Shown here: one piece after another, positions 44,228 to 54,024 of the stretch
How positions within the stretch are numbered: position 1 is the stretch's first letter
How the letters are laid out: each line of letters starts with the position of its first letter
Origin: Gemmatimonadales bacterium
Lineage (GTDB): Bacteria > Gemmatimonadota > Gemmatimonadetes > Gemmatimonadales > GWC2-71-9
Reading direction: 5' to 3'
Length of the DNA stretch: 64,000 bases
NCBI GenBank assembly: GCA_019637315.1
Contig: JAHBVU010000001.1
Span: 124,001-188,000, forward strand
Translations under genes and position numbers: made by a program
The notes under the pieces: generated by a model
Database searches by the model: none
The model's input: only the letters and a program-made list of their open reading frames with translations
Told to the model about the DNA's origin: nothing

Positions 44228-45250
44228 ATGAGCACCAAGGACGTTGTCAGCACCAAATGGCGAGAACTCGTCATCAAGTATCAGCAGCCGAGCACGAAGG
44301 CTGCCGTGACCCAGATCCTGACCACCTTCATCCCCTTGGTGGCGGGCCTGGTCCTCATGGCGCTTGCCATGAAGGTTCACTACGGCCTCGTCCTGCTGTT
44401 GGCTATCCCGACGGGCGGCCTGCTAGTCCGGATCTTCATCGTCATGCACGATTGTGGACACGGATCCTTTTTCCGATCGCGCCGGCTCAACGACATCTTC
44501 GGGTTCATCACGGGCTGCATGACCTTTACGCCCTACATCCAGTGGCGGCGTGACCATGCGGTACACCACGCCTCCTCGGGCAATCTCGAGAAGCGCGGCG
44601 TCGGCGACATCGCGACCCTGACGGTCAAGGAGTATGAGGCCCTGTCGCGCTGGGGCCGGTTCAAGTATCGGATCTACCGGAATCCCCTCATCCTGCTCGT
44701 CTTCGGTCCGGTCTGGCTCGTGATCAAGCACCGCCTGCCGACGCCTGGCGTTCATACCACGAAAAAAGAGAAGCTGAACGTCTGGCTGACGAATGCGACC
44801 CTCGTTGCGGTGGGCATCGTGCTGGCGATGTTCGGCGTGCTGGGCGAGGCCGCGGCCATCTACCTGCCGGCCTTCCTGGTTGCCGGATCTGCCGGTGTCT
44901 GGCTCTTCTATGTGCAGCATCAGTTCGAGGATACCTACTGGCGTCCGGCCGCCGAGTGGGATTACGCGACCTCCGCGCTCAAGGGCAGCAGCTACCTCAA
45001 GCTGCCGAGGGTGCTGCAGTGGTTCTCGGGCAACATCGGGCTGCATCACGTCCACCACTTGAGCCCGCGGATTCCGAATTACCGGCTCCAGCAGGCCCAC
45101 GACGAGCAGCCGGAGCTGCAGAACGTGCCGACGATTTCCTTCTGGGAAGGCCTCAAGGCGCTCAGGCTGCGCCTCTGGGATGAGGAGAACATGCGTCTGA
45201 TCGGATTCCGTGAGTTTCGGGAGCGACAGGCGGCCCTTCGGTCCAACTGA
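44228..45250 (+). CDS. Membrane fatty-acid desaturase
   Basis: A 340-aa protein with the three histidine boxes of membrane di-iron desaturases: H-D-C-G-H near 76, H-A-V-H-H near 112 and H-H-V-H-H near 276. It has four to five hydrophobic helices (for example 34-55, 58-75, 152-168, 195-230). The enzyme introduces a double bond into acyl chains in the inner membrane, using O2 and an electron donor. The position of the bond is not predictable from this alone; delta-12-like proteins share this layout. The gene is flanked by a strong terminator at 45273. Confidence 0.93.
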   Translation: MSTKDVVSTKWRELVIKYQQPSTKAAVTQILTTFIPLVAGLVLMALAMKVHYGLVLLLAIPTGGLLVRIFIVMHDCGHGSFFRSRRLNDIFGFITGCMTFTPYIQWRRDHAVHHASSGNLEKRGVGDIATLTVKEYEALSRWGRFKYRIYRNPLILLVFGPVWLVIKHRLPTPGVHTTKKEKLNVWLTNATLVAVGIVLAMFGVLGEAAAIYLPAFLVAGSAGVWLFYVQHQFEDTYWRPAAEWDYATSALKGSSYLKLPRVLQWFSGNIGLHHVHHLSPRIPNYRLQQAHDEQPELQNVPTISFWEGLKALRLRLWDEENMRLIGFREFRERQAALRSN

Positions 45251-45272
45251 CCGACGGGCATGGTACCACCGG

Positions 45273-45306
45273 CGGGGCGGCGCTCAGTGCCGCCCCGTTT
45301 CGTTTC
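45273..45306 (+). terminator. Rho-independent terminator of the desaturase gene
   Basis: CGGGGCGGC (45273-45281) pairs perfectly with GCCGCCCCG (45289-45297) around seven bases, followed by TTTCGTTTC. Confidence 0.85.
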
Positions 45307-45370
45307 TATGGGTCTGGCGCTACGTTGGCGCGACGGGTTGGCTCCCACATCGAGCGAAGGTGATCGAGAT

Positions 45371-46813
45371 ATGCGAGATCTGAACGGTCGGCTGATTGCC
45401 ATTTTGACCCTGGCAGCGGCGGCCCCAGCCGCCGCCCAAAGCACCGCCCAGCAACTCACTGAAGCCCAGCGGGCCTTCATCGCCGTCGATGCGCCTGCGG
45501 TCGCGCTGACGCGGGTTCGGGTGGTGGATGGAACCGGGGCCCCGGCCCGAGAGGATCAGACGATCCTGGTGGCGGGTGGGAAGATCAGCTGGGTCGGGCC
45601 CGCCAGTGCCGCCAAGATTCCGGCGGGTGCTCGCGTCATCGAGCTCGCCGGGCACACGGTGATTCCCGGCATGGTCGGGCTCCACAATCATACGTTCTAC
45701 TACACGGCGGCCCCGCGCGCGGCACAGGCCAACTACACCGCGCCGCTGCTGTACCTGGGATCGGGCGTCACCACCATTCGGACGACTGGCAGTACTTCGC
45801 CCTACGCCGAGCTCAATCTCAAGGCCAACATCGATCGCGGCATTCAGGTCGGACCCCGGGTGTTCGTGGCCGGTCCCTACCTGATGGGGCCCGGCCCGGA
45901 TATGCGCCTCAACCTGCTCGGCATGCACGAACTCAAGAACCCGGACGCTGCCCGGAAGACGGTGGACTACTGGGCCGAGGAGGGCGTAACCTGGCTCAAG
46001 GTGTACACGCAGATCGATCGGGCGACGTTAGGCGCAGTGGTTGACCAGGCGCACAAGCGTGGTATCAAGGTGACCGGCCATCTCTGCTCGGTCGGCTACC
46101 AGGAGGCCGTGGGGCTCGGCATCGATGCTCTCGAGCACGGCATGCTGGCCAATTCGGAGTACTACGCCGGGAAGCAGCCCGATGTCTGCCCGGCCGGTTT
46201 CCGGGATGGCTTTGCCAGCATCGATATCGCGAGTGATCCGCGAGTTCAGAAGACCATCCAGATGATGCTCGACCGGAAGGTTGCTCTGACCTCGACGCTG
46301 GCCGTGTATGAGGCAGGGTCGCCCGGTCGCTGGTTCCTCGACCCAAGGCTCTGGGACGTGCTGTCCGCCGACGCGCGCGCCGAGGAGGAACAACGCCGCG
46401 ATGCGATGGCGACCGTGACGAGCCGGTCCGCCTTTGCTGCGGTGCAGAAGAGCATGGAGTTCGAGGTGGCCTTCTTCCGGGCCGGTGGCGTGCTCGCCGC
46501 CGGAGTCGATCCGGCGTTCAACACCCCGGCCGGTTTGGGGGATCATCGAAACTACGAGTTGCTGCGGGAGGCGGGTCTGACCGGACCGGAAGCGGTGCAG
46601 GTCATGACGCTGAACGGCGCCAAGGTCCTGGGGATCGACGGCGAAACCGGCTCGATCGCGGTCGGCAAAGCTGCGGACCTGGCAGTCATCCGCGGTAATC
46701 CGCTGGCCACGCCGAGTGAGATTCGGAACGTGACGCTCGTCTTCCGAAATGGAATCGGCTACGACAGCGGCAAGATGCTGGCGGCGGTCAAGGGGCTGGT
46801 TGGGCTCCGTTAG
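45371..46813 (+). CDS. Exported amidohydrolase-family protein
   Basis: A 480-aa protein; ATG 45371 gives a signal peptide ending A-A-A-Q. The metal site has H-N-H in V-G-L-H-N-H-T-F near 110. A later V-K-V-Y (Lys) and G-H-L-C and L-E-H-G supply ligands, with A-A-G-V-D-P near 378 as the Asp region. The C-terminus has I-A-V-G-K-A-A-D-L-A-V-I, the classical amidohydrolase finish. It resembles imidazolonepropionase/prolidase-like secreted members; the substrate is unknown. The gene is bounded by the terminator at 45273 and by the long inverted repeat at 46840. Confidence 0.9.
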   Translation: MRDLNGRLIAILTLAAAAPAAAQSTAQQLTEAQRAFIAVDAPAVALTRVRVVDGTGAPAREDQTILVAGGKISWVGPASAAKIPAGARVIELAGHTVIPGMVGLHNHTFYYTAAPRAAQANYTAPLLYLGSGVTTIRTTGSTSPYAELNLKANIDRGIQVGPRVFVAGPYLMGPGPDMRLNLLGMHELKNPDAARKTVDYWAEEGVTWLKVYTQIDRATLGAVVDQAHKRGIKVTGHLCSVGYQEAVGLGIDALEHGMLANSEYYAGKQPDVCPAGFRDGFASIDIASDPRVQKTIQMMLDRKVALTSTLAVYEAGSPGRWFLDPRLWDVLSADARAEEEQRRDAMATVTSRSAFAAVQKSMEFEVAFFRAGGVLAAGVDPAFNTPAGLGDHRNYELLREAGLTGPEAVQVMTLNGAKVLGIDGETGSIAVGKAADLAVIRGNPLATPSEIRNVTLVFRNGIGYDSGKMLAAVKGLVGLR

Positions 46814-46839
46814 GTCGTTCTTGGCGGGGCGGTCAGTCC

Positions 46840-46963
46840 GATCGGAGGCGGGGGGTCGCGCGGGCGGCGCCGCCGGCGCGGCCGGCAAACGGCGATGATC
46901 GCATGGCGGGGGCGCCGACTGACGCGCTGGCGGCGCCGCCCGCGCGACACCCCGCCTCCGATC
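46840..46963. repeat. 35-bp near-perfect inverted repeat with 54-base spacer
   Basis: The arms are 46840-46874 and 46929-46963, both beginning at the outer end with GATCGGAGGCGGGG, and differ at one position (G versus T at arm base 15). The arms are very GC-rich and share the core GGGCGGCGCCGCC. The element fills most of the gap between two same-strand genes. A cruciform or very stable RNA stem is possible. It ends 28 bases before the downstream start. Confidence 0.85.
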
Positions 46964-46991
46964 ACGAAGTTTCCGGCTGGAACAGCCTGAG

Positions 46992-48131
46992 ATGTCCGTG
47001 ACCGTCGGGGCACTGGTGGTTACGCACGTCGGACTCGAGCCCGTGCTCGTTGCCGAGCTGGCGGAGCTCGGGCTCGTGGGCGAAGTGATTTCGGGCGGAG
47101 TCGAGCTCCAGGCCAGCCTGCTCGACGTGGCCCGGGCCAACCTGATGCTGCGCACCGCCGGCCGGGTTCTGGTCCGAGTCGCCAGTTTCCGCGCGCGCAC
47201 CTTTCCGGAACTGGAACGGCATGCTGCCAAGCTGCCGTGGACTCGCTTCCTGCCGCCCGGCATGCCGGTGCACTTCCGCGTTACCGCCAAGAAATCCCGG
47301 CTGTCGCACGAGCGGGCCATCGCCGAACGGCTGGGGCGCGCCTTGCAAACGGCAGCACCGAAGGCCACCGTCGTTGCGGGCCGCGCCGAGGCTGATGCGG
47401 ACGACGACATTCAGCGGTTCGTGGTGCGATTCCATCGTGACGTCTGCACAGTCAGCGCTGACAGCTCAGGCGCGCCCCTCCATCGCCGCGGCTACCGCCT
47501 CGACACCGGCAAGGCGCCGCTCCGGGAAACGCTCGCGGCGGGTTTGCTGCTCAGCTCGGGTTGGGATGGTACCACGCCGCTCGTCGACCCCTTCTGTGGT
47601 TCGGGCGTGATTCCGATCGAGGCGGCGACCCTCGCACGCCGGATCCCGCCCGGCCGGAATCGCCACTTCGCGATCGAGCGATGGCCCGGCTTCGACGCCA
47701 CGGCCTTCCAGGCCGTGCGGGCCGCGGCTGATCTCGCCTCGCTGCCTGCCTCGCCAGTACCGATCCTGGGCGGCGATCGCGATGCGGGCGCGGTGCGGTC
47801 CGCCGCCGCCAATGCCGAGCGAGCGGGCGTCTCGGCCGACGTCCCCTGGCAACACCAGCCTCTGTCCGCCACGGTCCTCGATGGGCCGCCCGGCGCGATC
47901 GTCACCAATCCTCCCTATGGCGCCCGAATCGGGGAGCGCGCCTCGCTGCGCGACCTGTATGCGCAGCTTGGCAATGTCCTGCGCCGCCAGGGCGCCGGCT
48001 GGACGGTGACGATCGTGTCGGCCGACCGCGAGCTGGACGGGCAGGTTGGCCTGCCATGGACGGAGCTGATCCGAACCGAGAACGGGGGCCTTCCGGTGCG
48101 CTTCATTCGCGCGGAGCTGCCGGCCGCGTGA
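46992..48131 (+). CDS. RlmL-like THUMP-domain RNA methyltransferase
   Basis: A 379-aa protein. The N-terminal ~160 residues form the ferredoxin-like plus THUMP region (T-H-V-G-L-E-P-V-L-V-A-E-L, then H-F-R-V-T-A-K-K-S-R-L). The catalytic Rossmann domain has D-P-F-C-G-S-G-V-I-P-I-E-A-A near 197 and the base-binding N-P-P-Y-G near 303. These define the UPF0020/RlmL class, which makes N2-methylguanosine in 23S rRNA or tRNA. The E. coli RlmKL C-terminal RlmK half is absent. Its stop overlaps the hrpB start (GTGA). Confidence 0.9.
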   Translation: MSVTVGALVVTHVGLEPVLVAELAELGLVGEVISGGVELQASLLDVARANLMLRTAGRVLVRVASFRARTFPELERHAAKLPWTRFLPPGMPVHFRVTAKKSRLSHERAIAERLGRALQTAAPKATVVAGRAEADADDDIQRFVVRFHRDVCTVSADSSGAPLHRRGYRLDTGKAPLRETLAAGLLLSSGWDGTTPLVDPFCGSGVIPIEAATLARRIPPGRNRHFAIERWPGFDATAFQAVRAAADLASLPASPVPILGGDRDAGAVRSAAANAERAGVSADVPWQHQPLSATVLDGPPGAIVTNPPYGARIGERASLRDLYAQLGNVLRRQGAGWTVTIVSADRELDGQVGLPWTELIRTENGGLPVRFIRAELPAA

Positions 48132-50629
48132 CCGAACGGCTGCCCGTCGAGCGAATCGTTCCGGCGCTGGAGGAGGCGCTCGCTGCCGCGGGCTCGGCGG
48201 TGCTGGTGGCCGAGCCGGGAGCCGGCAAGACCACGGTGGTGCCATGGCGACTGCTGGACGCACCGTGGCTCCGCGGTCGCAAGATCGTGATGCTGGAACC
48301 GCGGCGAGTCGCCGCCCGGGCCGCCGCAGCGCGGCTGGCGTGGCGTTTGAGCGAGCCGGTCGGTGAGACGGTGGGCTACCGAATCCGGTTCGACACCAGA
48401 GTCTCATCGACGACGCGCATCGAAGTCGTCACCGAGGGCGTCCTGGCTCGGATGATCGACGATGATCCGGCGCTGGAAGCCTGCGGCCTCGTCATCTTCG
48501 ATGAGTTTCACGAACGCAGTCTGCCCGGTGATCTTGGCCTGGCACTGACACTGCAGAGCCGAGCCATCCTTCGCCCCGACCTTCGGGTGCTGGTCATGTC
48601 GGCCACCCTCGACTCGGCGGCCGTGTCACGTCTGCTGGGCAACGCGCCGGTGCTCGATGCGCCCGGACGTGTCTTCCCGGTCGAGACTCGCTACCGACCC
48701 GCGCGTCCCGACAGTCGATTCGAGGCGCACGTTGCCGGGGTCGTTCGGGAAGCACTGGCGGAGGAAACTGGGGACATCCTCGTCTTCCTGCCGGGCATCG
48801 GTGAGATCCGCCGCGTCGAGACCCTGCTCCAGTCCGACAGCTCCGTCCTTGCCGGGCGGGTTGCCCTGCTGCCGCTTCACGGCTCCTTGTCAGCTGCGGA
48901 ACAGGATGCCGCCCTGCGCTCCGGTGCGACCCGTCGCGTCATCCTGGCGACCAGTATCGCGGAGACGAGCCTCACGGTGCCGGGTGTTCGGGTGGTGATC
49001 GATGGCGGTCGGATTCGGGTGCCGCGATTCTCCCCGCGCACTGGCATGAGCCGACTCGAGACCGTGCCGGTTACCCGCGACTCGGCGGATCAGCGACGCG
49101 GGCGCGCAGGGCGAACCGAGCCTGGCGTCTGCTATCGGCTCTGGTCGCCGGTCGAGGAACTGAGCTTTGCGGCGCATCGGACGCCGGAGATTCTCTCAGC
49201 GGACCTGGCGCCCCTCGCACTCGACCTGGCCGCCGCCGGCGTGATCGACGCAGCTGACCTGTCGTGGCTGGATGCTCCGCCGCCGGCTGCTCTGGCCCAG
49301 GCGCGCGCACTGCTCGTGCTGCTCGACGCGATCGACGCCGAGCACCGGATCACGCCGATGGGACGGGCCATGGCGTCGATGGCGGTACATCCGCGGCTCG
49401 GGCGAATGATCATCGCGGCACAGGACGCCGGGGCGTCGGAACACGCCCTGGCCATCGAGCTTGCTGCGCTGCTGTCGGACCGGGACCCGGTGCGTCGGAC
49501 CGACCCGCGAGAGTTGCCAGACGTAGACCTGCGCCTGCGGGTCGATGCGGTGTCGTCGGGGAAGACCCCTGCCGGCATCGAGGTCGACCCTGGTGCGCGG
49601 TCCCGCTTGCAGAGCGATATCCGCGAGTGGCGGCGGCGTGCCGGCCTTGGGCGTGAGGTCCGGTCCGACTCGGAGGGGGTCGGTCGGCTCCTGGCAGCTG
49701 CGTATCCGGATCGCGTGGCGCAGCGACGGGCAGGCCAGGCAGGACGGTTCCTGCTCCGCAACGGCCGTGGCGCTGCCATACCGCCCGATCAGCCGCTGGC
49801 CCGGGCGGACTACATCGTCGCGGCGGATCTCGACGACACTGGTGCCGAGAGCCGGGTCCTGCTTGCCGCGCCTCTCGACCGAAGCCTGGTCGACGAGCTG
49901 GTCGACCCCCATGGGGGGCGCCAGACTGCCGTTCATTGGGATTCAACCCGGCGGACGATGCGGCTATTCGAGCGTCTGCGGCTGGGCGAAATCGTCGTGG
50001 CCGAGCGACAGCTGACCGACCCCGATCTGGAGCGGATTCGTGAAGGGGTGCTGTCTCTGGTCGGATCCGAAGGTCTCAGCGTGCTGCGCTGGTCAGACCC
50101 GGCCCTTCGCCTGCGGCAACGACTGGCGACCCTGCATCACGCCGATGCCGCCGGGTGGCCGGATGTGACCGACGCTGCGCTGCTCGGGTCGGTCGACCGG
50201 TGGCTGTCGCCAGCCATCGTTTCAGGCGCCATCGATACGATCGATCTGGTCACGGCCATGCGCAGCTTGCTGAGCCACGAGCAGCAACGCCAGCTCGACC
50301 GCCTCGCGCCAGAGTACTATGAGGTACCGACTGGCTCCCGGATTCGGATCGACTACAGCGACCCAGCAGCACCGGTGTTGCCCGTCCGACTGCAGGAGAT
50401 GTTCGGCGAGCAGGTGACACCGCGGATCGCCAACGGCGCCATTGCGCTCACCGTCCACCTGCTTTCGCCTGCGGGGCGACCGATTCAGGTCACCCGCGAT
50501 CTTGCCGGCTTCTGGCGTACCAGCTACTTCGATGTGCGAAAGGAGATGCGAGGTCGCTATCCCCGGCACGAGTGGCCCGAGAATCCGCTCGACGCGACGC
50601 CGACCCGCCGCGCCAAGCGAAAGTCCTGA
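48128..50629 (+). CDS. hrpB: ATP-dependent RNA helicase HrpB
   Basis: An 833-aa DEAH/RHA-family helicase. It has E-P-G-A-G-K-T-T near residue 35 (motif I), E-P-R-R-V-A-A-R-A-A-A (Ia), G-Y-R-I-R-F-D, D-E-F-H-E-R-S-L near 130 (motif II with Phe as in HrpB), S-A-T-L-D-S (III), A-T-S-I-A-E-T-S-L-T-V (V) and Q-R-R-G-R-A-G-R (VI). It also has a C-terminal HrpB-specific domain ending R-Y-P-R-H-E-W-P-E-N-P-L. GTG 48128 is selected because it overlaps the upstream stop (GTGA). RNA substrate unknown; coupling to the methyltransferase suggests rRNA or tRNA maturation. Confidence 0.94.
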   Translation: MTERLPVERIVPALEEALAAAGSAVLVAEPGAGKTTVVPWRLLDAPWLRGRKIVMLEPRRVAARAAAARLAWRLSEPVGETVGYRIRFDTRVSSTTRIEVVTEGVLARMIDDDPALEACGLVIFDEFHERSLPGDLGLALTLQSRAILRPDLRVLVMSATLDSAAVSRLLGNAPVLDAPGRVFPVETRYRPARPDSRFEAHVAGVVREALAEETGDILVFLPGIGEIRRVETLLQSDSSVLAGRVALLPLHGSLSAAEQDAALRSGATRRVILATSIAETSLTVPGVRVVIDGGRIRVPRFSPRTGMSRLETVPVTRDSADQRRGRAGRTEPGVCYRLWSPVEELSFAAHRTPEILSADLAPLALDLAAAGVIDAADLSWLDAPPPAALAQARALLVLLDAIDAEHRITPMGRAMASMAVHPRLGRMIIAAQDAGASEHALAIELAALLSDRDPVRRTDPRELPDVDLRLRVDAVSSGKTPAGIEVDPGARSRLQSDIREWRRRAGLGREVRSDSEGVGRLLAAAYPDRVAQRRAGQAGRFLLRNGRGAAIPPDQPLARADYIVAADLDDTGAESRVLLAAPLDRSLVDELVDPHGGRQTAVHWDSTRRTMRLFERLRLGEIVVAERQLTDPDLERIREGVLSLVGSEGLSVLRWSDPALRLRQRLATLHHADAAGWPDVTDAALLGSVDRWLSPAIVSGAIDTIDLVTAMRSLLSHEQQRQLDRLAPEYYEVPTGSRIRIDYSDPAAPVLPVRLQEMFGEQVTPRIANGAIALTVHLLSPAGRPIQVTRDLAGFWRTSYFDVRKEMRGRYPRHEWPENPLDATPTRRAKRKS

Positions 50630-50632
50630 GGC

Positions 50633-52762
50633 TCAGGCGGGGTAGAGCGAGCGACCGTCCCGCGCCAGGTCGCGGAGCAGCGTCGGCGGTCGGAAACGTT
50701 CGCCGTACTGATCGGCCAGTGCGTCGCATTCATCGGCCAGGCGTCGGGTGCCGATGAGGTCGATGTACGATGCGATGCCACCGTGAAAGGGGCAGAAGCC
50801 CCAACCGAGTATCGATCCGACGTCGGCGTCCTGCGGCCGCGTGACGATGCCTTCTTCCATACAGCGGAGCGTTTCGACAGCCTGGATGTGCAGCAAGCGC
50901 CGCCTGACGTGCTCGAGCGGTGGTTGGATTGCGGCCTTGGGGTAGTGGGTGTCGAGCAGCGGCCAGAGCGTGGCTTCACGCTCCCGGTAGTCGTAGAACC
51001 CTGCTTTGGATTTCTGCCCGTATCGTCCCTGCTGCACCATGAAGGCAATGATCCGGTCGGCCGGATGCTGTACGTAGCTTGCGCCGAGGTCGGCTTCAGT
51101 CTGCTGGCGGATCTTGTCGGATAGATCGAGGTTGACCATGTCGGCCACCGTCAGGGGCCCCATCGGCATGCCGGCCAGGCGTCCGGCGTGATCGATCAGT
51201 GCCGCGCCGACGCCCTCGCCCAGCATGGCCACACCTTCTGCTAGGTAGGTGCCGAAGACTCGGCTGGTGAAGAAACCACGCCCGTCACGCACCACGATCG
51301 GTGTTTTGCCGATGGCCTGGACGAAGTCGAGCGCCTTTGCCAGCGTGGCGTCGGACGTCTGCGCGCCGAGAATGACCTCGACCAGCGCCATCTTCTCGAC
51401 CGGGCTGAAGAAGTGGAGGCCGATGAACTGCTCCGGTCGGACGCGGGCTGCGGCCAGACCTGACACCGGCAGCGTCGAGGTGTTGGTCGCCATGATCGTA
51501 TCGGCGCCCACAACGGCTTCGGCGCGACGAGTCACGTCGGCCTTGAGGTCGCGCTGCTCGAAGACGGCTTCGATCACCAGCGACGACCCTGCCAGGTCGG
51601 CAAAGTCGGCGGTCGGGCGGATCCGGCCGAGTGCCGCAGCCGCCCCCGCATCGGTGAGCCGGCCCTTCTTGACGCCGTCGGCCAGAATGGCGCCGACGCG
51701 CTCCTTGCCCCGATCGGCGCCAGCGCGGTCGACATCGAGCAGAACGACGTCGATGCCGTTGACGGCGGCGGCGTGCGCGATGCCGTGCCCCATCAGCCCG
51801 GCGCCGAGAATGCCGACCTGGCGGTAGGTGGCCTTCGGGACGCCGCCGGGTCGATGCTCGAGACGTCGGGCGCTGCCCATGCTGAAGAACAGGGTGCGCA
51901 CCATGTTGCGGGTCGACGGGTGAAACACCAGTTCCACGAACCCGCGAGCTTCGACCTTGAGACCCTGGTCGATCGGCAGCTGCAGGCCGTGGTAGACCGC
52001 GTAGGCCGCGAGGCGCGGGGCGGGGTAGTTACCCCAGGTTTCCCGTGTGATCATCGCGTTGGTGCCGACGAAGGTCTCGAGCCCGGCCGGGGAATGCACC
52101 TCACCGCCGGGAATCCGATAGCCCTTATTGTCCCACGGCTGGATCGGCTCGGTGCTCCGCACCAGCTCTCGGGCCCGCTCGAGCAAGCTGTCCCGTGGCA
52201 CCACTTCACCAACCAGGCCAAGCTCCTGAGCCCGGTTGGGCGGTACTGTCTTACCTTGTGTGATCAGGCCGAGCGCCTCGCGGGCGCCGATCAGGCGGGG
52301 CAGTCGCTGCGTGCCGCCGCCACCCGGAAGCAAACCAAGCGACACTTCGGGCAGGCCGATCCGAATCGTCGGATCATCGGCCACGATGCGGGCGTGGCAG
52401 GCGAGCGCGAGTTCGAACCCGCCGCCTAACGCCGTTCCGTTGAGCGCAGCGACGACGGGCTTGCCCCCGGTTTCGAGGGTCCGGGTGAGCTGCTGCAGGC
52501 TCCGGACCCGTTCCAGAAACTCGGCGCGCGTCATGCCCGCTGCGGCCAGCAGCATCCGGAGGTCGGCACCCACCAGAAATTCCGGCTTGCCGGATGTCAG
52601 GATGATGCCGGTGACCGCAGCATCGCCCACCAGGCTGCCGATTGCGCTGCTCAGCTCGGCAAGTGACTCATCGGAGAGCACGTTAGGCGCCTTGCCCGGC
52701 GAGGCGAACGTCAGGGTGGCAATACCGTCGGCTTCGATCCTGGTCGTCAGGTGGGTCGTCAT
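50633..52762 (-). CDS. fadJ: Bifunctional enoyl-CoA hydratase / 3-hydroxyacyl-CoA dehydrogenase
   Basis: A 709-aa protein. The crotonase half (1-190) has G-T-A-L-G-G-G-F-E-L-A-L-A (oxyanion hole) and G-L-L-P-G-G-G-G-T-Q-R-L-P-R. The dehydrogenase half has the NAD site G-A-G-L-M-G-H-G-I-A near 325, E-A-V-F-E, N-T-S-T-L-P and G-L-H-F-F-S-P-V. FadB/FadJ enzymes hydrate 2-enoyl-CoA and oxidise the 3-hydroxy product in fatty-acid beta-oxidation. The gene follows the thiolase gene by three bases, so thiolase and FadJ probably form one transcript. Confidence 0.95.
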   Translation of the reverse strand: MTTHLTTRIEADGIATLTFASPGKAPNVLSDESLAELSSAIGSLVGDAAVTGIILTSGKPEFLVGADLRMLLAAAGMTRAEFLERVRSLQQLTRTLETGGKPVVAALNGTALGGGFELALACHARIVADDPTIRIGLPEVSLGLLPGGGGTQRLPRLIGAREALGLITQGKTVPPNRAQELGLVGEVVPRDSLLERARELVRSTEPIQPWDNKGYRIPGGEVHSPAGLETFVGTNAMITRETWGNYPAPRLAAYAVYHGLQLPIDQGLKVEARGFVELVFHPSTRNMVRTLFFSMGSARRLEHRPGGVPKATYRQVGILGAGLMGHGIAHAAAVNGIDVVLLDVDRAGADRGKERVGAILADGVKKGRLTDAGAAAALGRIRPTADFADLAGSSLVIEAVFEQRDLKADVTRRAEAVVGADTIMATNTSTLPVSGLAAARVRPEQFIGLHFFSPVEKMALVEVILGAQTSDATLAKALDFVQAIGKTPIVVRDGRGFFTSRVFGTYLAEGVAMLGEGVGAALIDHAGRLAGMPMGPLTVADMVNLDLSDKIRQQTEADLGASYVQHPADRIIAFMVQQGRYGQKSKAGFYDYREREATLWPLLDTHYPKAAIQPPLEHVRRRLLHIQAVETLRCMEEGIVTRPQDADVGSILGWGFCPFHGGIASYIDLIGTRRLADECDALADQYGERFRPPTLLRDLARDGRSLYPA

Positions 52763-52765
52763 GGT

Positions 52766-53971
52766 TCAGATCCGCTCGATCACAGTGGCTACCGACATGC
52801 CGCCGGCGATGCAAAGGGTCGCGACGCCCAGGGTCCCGTCACGCCGCTCCAGTTCGTCGAGCAGTGTGCCGAGTATGATGGCTCCCGTGGCACCGAGTGG
52901 ATGACCCATCGCGATGGCGCCGCCGTTGACGTTCACATTCTCGGGCGTCAGCTCCATCTCATCGAGGAAGTAGAGCACCACCGAGGCGAACGCCTCGTTG
53001 ATTTCCCAGAGATCGATGTCTCCCGCCGTCAGCCCCGCCTTCTCGAGCGCGATGCGGCACCCGGCGGCGGGCGCGGTCAGCATGATGGTCGGGTCCGCAG
53101 CGACCGCCGCGGTCGAGCGGATCCGGGCCCGCGGGCGAATCCCGGCTCGGGATGCGCCTTCGCGGCTGCCGAGCAGCACCGCAGCGGCACCGTCGACGAT
53201 TCCGCTCGAGTTGCCGGCATGGTGGAAGTACTGCAAACGTTCGATTTCCGGATAGCGATGCAGCACGACCCGGTCGAACCCAGCCATCGCGCCCAGCTTG
53301 GCGAAGGACGGCTGCAGCGCGGCGAGACTCTCCACCGTCGTGTCGGGGCGGAGGTGCTCGTCCCGATCCAGGATGACCAGCCCGTTCCGGTCGACCACGG
53401 GCACCACGCCCCGGTCAAAGCGCCCCTCGTCCCAGGCCTGCTTGGCGCGTCGCTGAGACAGCACGGCGTACTCGTCGAGTTGCGACCGGGTGTATCCCGC
53501 GCGGGTGGCAATCAGGTCGGCTGAGATACCCTGGGGAACGAAGTGAAAGTCGGCGGCAAGCAGCGGGTCTGTTCCGGGTGCAAACCCGGACGAGAGCATG
53601 GGAATCCGCGACATATGCTCGACCCCGCCACCGATCCCGAGATCGATCAGGCCCCCCATCAGCTTGGCGGCAATCAGATTCACAGCCTCGAGGCCGGAGC
53701 CGCAGTACCGGTTGATCACCGTTGCGGGCACCCGCTCGTCGTAACCGGCGGCCAGCACGGCCCAGCGCCCGACCCCGGCCTCGTCCTTGATCGCGTCGAC
53801 GCAGCCGAGGATGACGTCTTCGACCTGCCCCGTATTGAGGCCGTGCCGGTCTTTGAGGGCGCGGAGCGGGGTTGCGGCCAGCTCGATCGGAGCCACCTCG
53901 TGCAGCGCTCCGTCCGGCTTGCCCCGCCCGCGAGGAGTGCGGAGGGCATCGAGAAGGTATGCGTCAGCCAT
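52766..53971 (-). CDS. fadA: Acetyl-CoA acyltransferase (thiolase)
   Basis: A 401-aa protein of thiolase length. The nucleophilic Cys is in [10 protein letters not shown] near 90. The C-terminal set is W-E-I-N-E-A-F-A near 337, [14 protein letters not shown] near 357 (active-site His) and L-C-I-A-G-G-M-S near 389 (second Cys). It cleaves 3-ketoacyl-CoA in the last step of beta-oxidation. ATG 53971 is preferred, since the extra upstream residues of the longer frame are not thiolase-like. It is the first gene of the fadA-fadJ unit, downstream of the palindrome at 54025. Confidence 0.95.
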   Translation of the reverse strand: MADAYLLDALRTPRGRGKPDGALHEVAPIELAATPLRALKDRHGLNTGQVEDVILGCVDAIKDEAGVGRWAVLAAGYDERVPATVINRYCGSGLEAVNLIAAKLMGGLIDLGIGGGVEHMSRIPMLSSGFAPGTDPLLAADFHFVPQGISADLIATRAGYTRSQLDEYAVLSQRRAKQAWDEGRFDRGVVPVVDRNGLVILDRDEHLRPDTTVESLAALQPSFAKLGAMAGFDRVVLHRYPEIERLQYFHHAGNSSGIVDGAAAVLLGSREGASRAGIRPRARIRSTAAVAADPTIMLTAPAAGCRIALEKAGLTAGDIDLWEINEAFASVVLYFLDEMELTPENVNVNGGAIAMGHPLGATGAIILGTLLDELERRDGTLGVATLCIAGGMSVATVIERI

Positions 53972-54024
53972 GGACCTGCGCCTCTCAGGGTGCGACGGAA
54001 ACGAAAGGACGAGCCAGCAATAAT

